Shown one piece after another: positions 41,701 through 53,700 of a stretch of DNA of 64,000 nucleotides (position 1 is its first letter; each line of letters begins with the position of its first letter). The stretch is taken from contig OX031070.1 in assembly GCA_943736015.1 (NCBI GenBank), positions 41,192,173 through 41,256,172 of the forward strand. Direction: 5' to 3'. The stretch comes from Tridacna crocea. Its lineage: Eukaryota > Mollusca > Bivalvia > Cardiida > Cardiidae. The notes under the pieces are model-generated. The model worked only from the letters and a program-made list of their open reading frames with translations, was not told the origin of the DNA and did not search any database. A program made the translations under genes and the position numbers.

Positions 41701-44700
41701 GGGGAAAGACAGGAAACAAGTGAGAAAAGGCGAACATGACAGTAAAGGCGAAAATGATGACAACCAGTATTTCCTCCTATATTTTATACAGTGTTTCGAA
41801 AAGACTTATTCCTAAAGTATAGTCATCCCTTATGGTCACTTAACTCTTTACCACACAAGTAAAATTTAGACTGGTCCAAACTGAAAGCATTTGCAGACGA
41901 CAAAATAAAAGTGACTGAAAAATTGAAATTTGTTCTGGGAAGGGTAGAAAACACTGTGGAAAAAGGAGAAAATGCTGGTCATCAGCAATTTCTCCTTTTC
42001 CGATAGTGTTTTCAAAAGGCTTCTTTCTCAGGGGCGTCAAAAGTAGTGATTGTGTGGTAATTGGTTAAACTCAGGATTTTGTTAGAAAAGCCCAAGTTGG
42101 CAAGTTTAAACTAAAGTCAACCAACTCCATCCTTTCTAAATGTTTAGGGACACCTCACTATCTAAAATGCCAGATTTTCAGTATCTTTTTTCATCTCTGA
42201 AAAATTTGGTGTCCAATAATGTGCTCAAAGAATTTTGATTGGTGTTAACCACTGCAACCTGTATTAATTTTCTTTGGATAATTTTTAAAAATGAGTGCAA
42301 CAGTAGATCCTGCATTCAAGCCTTTACTAATATCAATAAACACTTCCACGATTTGAGCCCCATTTGTCTGCAAATGCTTTCAATTTGGACAAGGCCAAAA
42401 TTTAGTTGTCTGGTGAAGGGTTGAACTCAGGATTTAGTGATAAACAATTTATAAAAGCCCAAGCATGTAAGTTGAACTATAGTCAACAAATGGCATCCTT
42501 AGTAAAAGTAATCAGCCAAAAAGAGAGCACTTACTTCTGTATGAGGCATTACACGGACCAAAAGAGACACACCAGGCATCACAGGTACAGTATCCAAGTC
42601 TGTTGGTTTGATCCCCGCAATGCCACTTGAGGAGGCAAACTGTGGCATACCATTATGTAGTCTGTATTGGAACCCACCAACTTTCAGTTTCTGAAATATG
42701 ACATTATTAGTTGTACGTTCAGGTGACAGGGGACTTGGAAACTCATTCAAGGCTATGGTGAATCATGTCACTCTGAGACGAAGGCAAGGTGGCGACATGA
42801 TTCGACACAGCCCTGAACAAGTTTCCAAGTCCCCTGCCATCTAACCATACAACAAATTTACTATACTGCACAGTTTACCATTTCAAATCGCGTTAAACGA
42901 AATAATATGCTGACGAACAAGAAATTCCCTTCTGAGTGCCCCATTTCAATGACATCTGACGTCACTGGAAACTGACGTGACTAAAACATGCAGTTTGGTG
43001 CATAAATGTGCAGTCTGGTGATCAATCGACACCGCCATTTTTGATGTTGTGTTGCACATGTAGTGATGTTTACTGGGACACCCATGGTTTATTCAAGGGA
43101 ATATAACCTGTGTCCCCTCTTGGACACTTAGTATGGATTGTTTCCCTTCCATCACGAATTGGCCATGTAAATATCAAAATAATCTTCTTACTGTTATTTA
43201 TCCCTCAATAAACCATGGTCGTGTGTCATGAGACACAATGAATAAACCACTCAGTCTATTGCCCTTGTTGATTATCTATGCGCTAAAAAAATCACAACCG
43301 TGGTTTATTTAAGAAATAATCTTTTTTCTATCGTGGTATATCGTTCAATAAACCACAGTTGTGAGTTATGAGGCGCAATAAATAATCCACGATAGAAAGA
43401 AGATTATTTCGATTCTAACATGGCCAATTCTTAGTGAAATGAAAACAAGTTCAAACTTAGAGTAAAACGCGGATGAAGATTGTGTTCCATTGAATAACTC
43501 ACTCATTGAATGACGTCACTCGATATAGGATGACGTCACTCTACATGGATTGTTGCAGATTTTACCACGTTTTCCTTGCAGTGTGTTTATAGAGCCAAAG
43601 TCGCGTGCCATGTTAGAATATATGATAAACTATGACATATAAAAGGCAATTTCTAATCATTTGATGACTTGCCGAATATAATTTGTACGGAAATGCATTT
43701 ATCCTTTACCACTCAATCCCGAATGTTAATGAGCCTGAGGACGAACCCTTTTGAAAACATTGCAGGAAAAGGAGAAAATACTGGTAGTATTTGCAAATGA
43801 CAAAACTGATTTAACTCAATAAACTTGTCTTCGAAAGATAAAAAAACATTGCGTGAAAGGGAGAAAATACTGGTTTCCAGCATTTTCTCTTTTTCCTAGT
43901 GTTTTCAAAAGCCTTCATTCTCAGGGTCATTAAAGTCAGCAGTGTTTAATTCATTACCAAACGACAAACTTTTAGGTTTGTCCAAATCGAAAGCATTTGC
44001 AGACGACAAAATAAAAGTGACTGAAATTTTTGAAATTTGTTTTGTTAAGGGTAGAAAACATTGTGAGAAAAGGAGAAAATGTTGGTTACCAGCATTTTCT
44101 CCTTTTCCTACAATGTTTTTTAAAAGCATCTTTCTCAGGGTCGTCAAAAGTAGGGATTGTGTGGTAATGGGTTAAAGAAGAGTTGGAATGGTGTTTTACG
44201 CCGCTTTCAACAGTATTTCAGTCATATCACGGCGACAGTTCACATATTCATGTTTCCTGGGTTTCACCAATACTAGGCTAGGCTCTGAAGTGTCTTGCCC
44301 AAGGACACTCCTATGAAAAAAACCCAGTGGAGCCAGCGAGGCTCGAACCTGGGACCTCCAGGTCACGAGTCCTACACTTAACCACTGAGCCTCACAGGAC
44401 CGTTAAAGAAGAGATTGGAGTTCATGAGGGAGGATTGTACAAGTAGATAATATTTGGAATGGTTGATTATCAAGGTACCCAGGCCCTACCTTCCCTAAAT
44501 CAAAGAATGGAACCAGACAGCTGCCAATGACTCCAATAGTCTCCCCTACAATATCCACAGTGTAGACCCGTAGAAAGGCCAGCATGCCTGGATCAGCATC
44601 CCTCTTGTTTAAGTTTATTGTCAGTTTATAGTTGAAGGTTGGACTCCTGGCGGAGCTATTCAAATCTGGTAGTGCCAAAATATCTTCTACATTTCCCACG

Positions 44701-47700
44701 GCGCCTGTCCTTAATATACGCCCAGTTATCTGGAAAAAAGAAATGAGGACAGATGTTATCTTAACCTTTTACCACACAATCCCTGGTTTTTACAACCCCA
44801 AGATAGAAGCCTTTTGAAAACATTGTGGAAAAAGGAGAAAATGCTGGAAACCAGCATTTTCTCCTTTTCCCACAACGTTTTCTACCCTGCTAGAAAACAT
44901 CTTTCAATGTTTGAGTTACATTTATTTTGTCGCCCAGAAGTGCTTTCAATTTGGACCAGTCCATAACTTTGTTGTTTGGTTAAGAGTTGACCCTTAGGCT
45001 GCTAATTGAGTCTCACTGACATTTTTGTTGACAATGTAGATCAAGATCAGACTGCACAAAATGTGCAGTCTGCAGGGGTGTGCAATTTTGGAATTTTTGC
45101 ACTTTCCCACGGACAAGTTGGACTGAATTTCCTACTTGTCCGCGTTTAAAGTTTACTTGTCCTTTTTTCCCCCCACAGCAACTGCATGTAGCGAGAGGCC
45201 TCACACCAAGTCAATACATTTAGTTTGTATCTTGAAGGTGTTTATTTCAACACTGGTAATGCAAAACTTGGAATAAATGGAGCATTTGAGGATCATCATT
45301 GATGTAAATATGACATTTCCTTATCTGGTTTGGCTCAAAAATACGCTTGCCCGCGGACAAGTGCTCTTGAAAAATTCACTTGTCCGCAGGCAAAAAGTCC
45401 CGAGTTGGGCAAGTCGGGCATAGGAATTCCACACCCCTGCTCTGATCTATGATCTACACTGTCAAAATGTAAATTAAAAAAAACACCAGAAATAGCAAAA
45501 TCTGGGATTTCACCATAAGCTCAAGAGCTTCAATTTGCTAATACAGCAGGATATGGCTTAACCCATTACCACACAATTCCGACTTTTAACAACCCAGAAA
45601 AAGAAAGCTTTTGAAAACATTGTAGGAAAAGGAGAAAATGCTGGTAACCAGCATTTTCTCCTTTTCCCACAATGTTTTCTACCCTCCCGAAATAAAAATT
45701 AAATTTTTGATTTACATTTATTTTGTTGTCTGCAAATGCTTACAATTTGGACAAGCCTAAAATATTGTCGTTTGGTAAAGAGTTAATACCAGCCATGCAA
45801 TGGACCACACAAGGTATTTTTGTGGAATGTGTAGATCAACATCAGACTGTATAGACTGTGTAGTCTAATCTAGACTCTACACTGTTCAGTACATGTATTA
45901 TTGTTCAACACAGCCAACATTTTCTCCTTTTCCCACAATGTTTTCAAATGCTGTCTTCTTCAGAGTTGTGTGGCACAAAATTAACTGGAGCTATCACTAA
46001 ATGTGATTATATCCCCCTCCCCTTAACCAGCTCCTTGTAACAGTAACAGGTCTTTGTTACAGAATGCAGAATGGTTTAGTACAAAAGTAAGAGTTGAGAA
46101 AAGTTCAAGGGGAGATAATTCCCTAACAAATCGCAACAGGATCATGAAAATAGCACATGCACAACTTCATATATATAGGAACCCTGTGTGTAAATTTGAG
46201 TTCAGAACGTGGAAAACTATAGAGTATTGCTCGGACATAATTATGTCTACGGACAGAGGGAAGGACAGACAGACAGCCATGGCGATTCCAGTATACCCCC
46301 TCCACTACATTGTGGGAGGGGGAGGGGGGGTATAATATATGTAGCTATCACTTACTTTTATTAGTGTAGCATTATCTGGTATAAATCTCACACTGTCAAT
46401 ATACAGGTCTATGGGATCTTTCAGCCCTGTTGGATTTGGATTCTGCTGGGCTACATCATGGATTTGTGGAACCCATGGAGCACTTCCTGGTGTCCGTCTA
46501 GGAGTATAACTGGGCTGCGGCACTGGGCTTGGCCTTGGGGACGGTTTGGGTGTGACATACCTAAATTAATTAACAATGAAGTTAAATTTGAACAGTTTCC
46601 CTATGAACAACAATACATGTACATGTATATCTAATATGTACTGTCTAATCTTCAATCTACACTCTCAACACAGGACTCAAAACTCCTCTTTGTGTGATAG
46701 TTTCACCAAACAACACTATTTTAACCCTTTCCCAAACAATCCCTGGTTTTTATGGGTCTAGAATAGTAGCCTTTTGAAAACATTGTGGGAAAAGGAGAAA
46801 ATGCTGGTTACCAGCATTTTCTCCTTTTCCCACAATGTTTTCTACCCTATCATGGACAGAAATCATCTTTTCAGCAAGATTTGATTTGTCATCTGCAAAT
46901 GCTTTCAATTTGGTCTAGTCCAAAAGTTTCTCGTTTGGGAAAGGGTTAAACTTGTCCGTATTGAAAGCACTTACCTAAAATCATAATTGGCTCAAATACT
47001 CCAGATTTTTCTTTGAAAAGGTCTAAACACAATACTGGAAAAGGAGAAAATGCTGTTTACAAGCATTTCTCTCTGTTCTACAAAGTTTTAAGAAGTCATT
47101 TTTCCAAAGCTTGGTAAAAAACTGAATTACTTGTTAAAAAGTCACAGAGTTAACTAATACAGTTTCAAACATCTTACCTTGGGGCTGGCACTGGTTCAGG
47201 AGACGGTTCTCTGGTGTCGCTGGGAGCGGTCTGCGGGGGAATCGCAGGCTTGAACTTTGACTTTGGTTCCCGGCTTGGATCATATACGACAGCATTAATC
47301 TTAGAATTGTAACCCAAAATGGCACCTATAAGACAAGATGTTTTGGCAAATGAATTTCTACATATAAACTTCTGTGGGGCACTACAATACCACATTGTTT
47401 GTTAAAAAATTAACCCTTTACTGAACAATCCAGGGTTTTAATGACCCTGAGGAAAAAGCTTTTAAAAAAGTTGAGGTAAAAGGAGAAATTGCTGGTAAAT
47501 AATAAAAGATTTTTTATCAATTCAAAGACGGATATCATCAAATGAGCAACACATACATCTTATTTCTTATTGAGTCAGACAACCGTTTACCAAAAATCTT
47601 GATTTTTAACCAGTCTGAAGGAAGACTTTTAAAAACAATGTTGGAAAAAGAGCAAGTGCTGGTTACCAACATTTACCACAATGATTTCAATCCTTTCATA

Positions 47701-50700
47701 GACAAATTTTATGCATTAACTCTTAACCCTTTACCAAACAATCCCTACTTTTTATGACCCTGAGATAGGAGCCTTTTAAAAACATTGTGGGAAAAGGAGA
47801 AAATGCTGGTAACCAGCATTTTCTCCTTTTTCCACAATGTTTTCTAACCCTTCCCAAATCAATTTTCAATTTTTCAGTCACATTTATTTTGTTGTCTGCA
47901 AATGCTTTCAATATGGACGGGTCTAAAATTTTCTCATGTGGTAAAGAGTTAAACAAAGGACGAAAACTTACACTGGTCAAAACTGAAACCGTTAGCAGAC
48001 AACAAAATAGATGTGAATAAAAAATTAAATTTTGTTTTGAGAAGGGTAGAAAACATTGTGGAAAAGGGAGAAAATGTTGGTAACCAGCATTTTCTCTTTT
48101 TCCAGCATTGCTTTCAAAAGCTTTCTTTCTGAGGGTCATTAAAGTTGGGGTTGTGTAGTAAAGGGTTAAGTAAGACTGAAATTGTCATCTGTAAGCCGTT
48201 TGAAATTGGACAAGGCCCACATTGAGTTGTATAATAAAGATTTTATCATGATTGACAGGAAAATGTCTGCCACAGAACCATGATATAATCACCTTCTTCA
48301 AGTTGTCCATGCTCTGACGGAGTCACTGGTTGCGTGGCAATCAATGTCTCTGGAATTTCACCAGGGTGAAGATCGAAGGAGGAATCAGCTATTTGCATGT
48401 CCCAGTTGATCTCAAGGGAGGTAACTGATGTCGCACCATGAACTGGTTTACGTTGGAACAGTGGAATTCTGGACCAGCCCACAGGAATAGCTGTTTGATC
48501 TGTGACAAATCATCAACAAAATATTTAAAACATTTTCCTTTTAAGTAAGGTTGTGAACTAACATAAGAATTTCCTAAAAAGTGGAAGTTATTCCACTTTA
48601 AAATTCTCATGAATATAATCCAGCAAACTACAATTTCACTGTATGACCCCTGTACACTGTACATTGTGTGACCTCTTTTATGAGGAAACAAAATACTTGA
48701 CTTGTCCGTGAAAAGATTTCACATTTCTAGGTCAGTTGTTAACCCTTTACCCCATAAGGCATTTCTATGGGATCTCTAACTGACCCTAAAAAACAGCATG
48801 GATGAAGCCATTTCTTATGTGTATGTGACACCTTTTGATAGTGTAGAAAACACTGTGGCAAAAGGTGAAATTGCTCGTCACGAGCAATTTCACCTTTTGC
48901 CACAATGTTTTCCAAAGGCTCCTACAAGCAATGCATAGAAATGAGTACTTATAGAGTAAAGGATTAAAACACATATTCAGATTTCTTTTCATTATAAGGT
49001 AACCTAATGCAATTCGCAAACTTGGCAGAAAGAAATTTATTTCATACTAAAGCCGTATTAAGTTAAGAGTCAAGGATAGTCAACTCAATTTTCCTCTTTT
49101 TATCAGAGTTTATGTCAAAGGAGAAAAAAAAAAATCCAAGATCAGACTATATGTTCTGTACAGTCTGATCTTGCTCTACACAGTCCATTCAACTCTTTAC
49201 CAAGCGACAAAATTTTAGACTGGACCAAATTTAAAGCATAAGCAGACAACAAAATAAACATAACTCAAAAATTGAAATTTGTTTCGAGCAGGGTAGAAAA
49301 CATTGTGGGAAAACGAGAAAATGCTGGTTACCAACATTTTCTCCTCATCGTATAACATTTTCAAATAGCTTCTATCACATGGTTGTAAAGGCCAGGGTTT
49401 GGTATATGGTTAATGCGATCAAATCCCAATTAAGCACTACAGAGGTTGAAGTATACCTTTTTTCCCGGGCATCTCATACTGCACACGGACAATAGCATAT
49501 GGATAGGCTCCCATCTCTCTCTCCAGGTCATACGGAGATATATCCACATCTCTGAATACAAACCTATCCTCTGGATATACGACCTGTAGAAACATTTATA
49601 GAAAAATATGCTAGACATGTGTCACAGAAAAAGTACAATTATTAGTAAGCCACAAAGCTTATTAACCCTTTACCCCATAAGGCATTTCTATGGTATCTCT
49701 AAGTGACCCTAAATAACAGCAAGGATGAAGCCGTTTCTTATGTGTATATGACACCTTTAGAAAGTGTATAAAACATTGTGGCAAAAGGTGAAATTGCTCG
49801 TCACAAGCAATTTCACCTTTTGCAACAATGTTTTCCAAAGGCTCCTACAAGCACAGCGTAGAAATGAGTATCCATGGAGTAAAGGGTTAATATTGAAATG
49901 AACCATGTTCTGGCAGACGGGAATGTAATGTATCTCAATAAAACATGAAACACGATACCAAGCAAGCATCACATGGTCATAAATCCATAGTGGCCTTTCT
50001 TTTTTAACGAAGTGGACCCGTCATAGAAAACAGCTATTTCCACTACAACATTATCCTACAAAATCTGCTAAGATTAAAAATGAGTCTTATTGTTCTACTT
50101 TCACCTAGCCACTTTTTTCATTTATGTCCTTCCTGGAATTATCATTTATAAATCTAAAACACCTACATTCTCATTACAAACGGATATGATAATTACCTCC
50201 CTTTTATGGAAACTAATAAAAGTATCAACAAATAATTTCAAGATAGACAACAAAGGAATTTCTGGTCAGATAAAAATGTGCATAAGTATTATGTCTGTAT
50301 AAATCTGTCTTTATCAAATGTCCAGAAATTTTATGCTATACTGCAGTAGAAGTATTACGAGTCCACTACCTTAAAAAGAAACAGACTTAACCCTTTCCCA
50401 CATAATCCCAACTTTTGACGACCCTGGAGTAAAGGGATTTTGAAAACATTGTTCGAAAAACAGAAAATGCTGGTTAAATCTGCAGAGTTAAGTGTATGGT
50501 ATCCATAATATTTAACTTATTATCAAATCACAAAACTTTAGGTTTGTCTGAATCCAAGGCATTTGCAGACGACAAAATAAAAAGTGACTGAAAATTCTGA
50601 AATTTTCTTTCGAAGGGTAGAAAATACTGTGGGAAAAGGAGAAAATGTTGATCATCAGCATTTTCTCCTCCCACAATGCTTTCTACCCTGTCACAGACAA

Positions 50701-53700
50701 ATTTCATCATTTAAGTCACATTCAATTTGTCATAGATCTGCAAAACCTTTCAATCACACAATTCATACTTTTGACGACCATGAGAAAGTAGCCCATAAGA
50801 AACATTGTGGGAAAAGGAGAAAATGCTGGTGACCAGAATTTTCTTTTTTCCACAATGTTTTCAATAGCTACCTTTCACAGCGTCATAACAACTTGGGATA
50901 GTAAATGGTTAAACAAACCAAGTATGGCTAAATACAGCAAGAATTACCTGATAAATTGTATTTCCATAGCTGTCTTGTGTTGTTGAGATGACATTGGAAG
51001 GCATAATGGACTCGTGCGACTGTAGCCTCACCTCTCCGAAGTACATCACCACGTTTAACTTGAGACAGTTAGGATCTACCCTACTTAACCATGGCTCCTA
51101 GATTAAAATATGCACAAATCTGAGATATATGTTTTCTTAGTTTTTCTTTTTTTTTGAATTCATATATATTTTCTGGAAAAATAACTTTTTGTCCTTTTTC
51201 CCACAAGTTTTTGTACTGTATGAAAGACAAATTCCATGCTTTGAGTAACATTTATTTTTCATCTACAAATGCTTTTAAGTTTCACAAGCCCAAAATGTTG
51301 TTTGGTCAAGGGTTAAACTCATCTGAATTCTACCAATTTATACGAGAATACAAGTGACAGATTCAAGAAGGGTAAAATGACATAATTTTGTTGTGGTTTT
51401 GGTTTGGAAGCCAGAATTTTCTCCTATAATTGATTTACACTTTTCAAAAATCCACTTCTCATCTTCTTCACCATGTTTATCTTATAAATTGAGATGAGTC
51501 CAAATTGGTATCAAGCTAAATATAAATATGGCATTCCAAACATTTATTATGAAATATTTCAACCCCAAGCTAGACCTAATTAAAGTCCCTTTTGATGACA
51601 GTGTAGAATAAGATCAGACTGCACATAATGTGCAGTCTGATCTTGTATCTACTCTGTCCAATGGGAATTTTTTTCCCAAAACAAATTGAAATAGCAACAC
51701 ATGAGATCTTACTATCTGGTTGAAAATTTTATAAACTTATCTAGCAATAAGATTCAAAATTTATTCCAAATCTGATACGAAGAAGTACAAAACTAAGAGT
51801 CATACTATACTTTGTCACACCAGTACTAACACAACTTTCTTTCCAAATCCACCTACTACTTTTCTCGCATGCGCCAGCAGAGGTGAAAGGCGGTAATACG
51901 CCGGAAAGAAAGTTTGCCTCAACTGGGTATCAAACTCACAACCGACAGGTCATGAGTCCAACACGCTAACCACTGAGCCACATGGCGGGCGATACTATGA
52001 TAAAAGAAACCAATAGATGTATGTACATGTAGATACATACTCTCTGCATGACCTCTGATGGGATGATCATGTGAAGTTTGACATCTTTTATACCACAAGG
52101 GGCCAGCATTCCATCTATTGGGTTGGATTCTTCCAAGGAATAGCGGCTTACTCTTGACATGGCAGTTCTGTTGAAATAATGTTGTAAGGTGTTAACCCTT
52201 TACCAGACAATGACCGCTTCTGACAACACTGAGGTAAAATTTGAAAACATTGTGGGAAAAGGAGGAAATGCTGATAACCAGCATTTTCTCTTTTTCCCAC
52301 AATGTTGTCTTCCCTTCCCAAATCAAATTTCCATTTTTCAGTCCCATTTACTTTGTCGTCTGCAAATGCTTTCAATTTGGACCAGTCTATAAATTTGTCG
52401 TTTGATAATATGGTTTATTTGATAGCAAGATGATAAAACAATTGCCAGACACTTGGCAAAAAAACATGCGAGTCATGAGAGGTGGTTTAACCCTTAACAA
52501 CAAAATGACGACTTTTGACAACCCAGAGGTAGAAACAGACAACAAAATAAATGTGACTGAAAAATTGAAATTTGGTTTTGGAAGGGGAGAAAACATTGTG
52601 GGAAAAGGAGAAAATGCTGGTTACCAGCATTTTCTCCTTTTCTCACTGTGTTTTCAAAAGGCTTCTTTCTCAGGGTCGTCAAAAGTTGGGATTGTGTGGT
52701 AAAGGGTTAATGGCTCTGCAAAAAGTCAGGTCAGCCTATAATGTCCGACCCAAGTTGAAACTTTCTGCTGTCAATTATCTGTCTGTAAAAGGCAAGTCTA
52801 TCTCAAGATTTTGTTTGTTGCTAAACAAAATGGATGTTATGAACTCATAATTCAATTTTGTGATGATTTATTCGGTATAACACATCACTAAGATGCATTA
52901 AGACCCTTTTGCCAGAGCATGATACATTTACAAATGGTATTTGTGATTGTCTGTTACCCACACTTTATGTTTCAAATCAGGAGAAAAATGGAGCCCGGCA
53001 ACTGGCCTTATATTGGGTATCAGGACATTTGCCCCCTGGATATCTGCCACCCGGATATTTGCCCCTTGGCCCCCAGGGCATTCGCCCTCATAGGACATCT
53101 GCCCCCTTAGGACATCTGCCCCCTGGACATCTGCCACCGAGACATTTGTCCCGTAGGACATCTGCCCCCTTAGGACATTTGTCTCCCCTGCCTCCCCGGC
53201 ATTTGCCCCCCTGGACATCTTCCCCACCCACCCCCCTACCCCCGGACATTCACCGCCTTAAGACATCCCCCTTGTAGGACATTCTGGCCCCCAGATATTT
53301 GCCTCCGTAGGACAACTACAGCAGGCATGCCAGATGATTAACTGACTCTATAGTTATCATACTGGAAGTTTGATATTAAAGCTGAAATCAATTAATCAGC
53401 CAAAGATTTTCAGCAAAATAGCACTTAACGATACAACAGCTGAGAAGTCTTTTTCATAGTACCGTCAAAATTACCATGTATGATATACGTATATATCTCA
53501 AAGTTGCTTTTTTGAGATTGTCCCTTAAAGGAGCTCGACATCCAAGTTGTAAACAAACTGAGGGGGCAGATGTCCAGAGGGCAGATGTCCTAAGGGGGCA
53601 CATGTCCGGGGGGCACATGTCTTGGGGGCATATGTCCTAAGGGGGCACATGTCTGGGAGGCACATGTCCTAGGTTTGGCAGATGTCCGGGGGCAAATGTC

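Noticed and set aside
52909..53277. 122-codon frame rich in [10 protein letters not shown]
   Set aside because: Pure translation of the GGACATCTGCCCCC minisatellite; no splice or start context.
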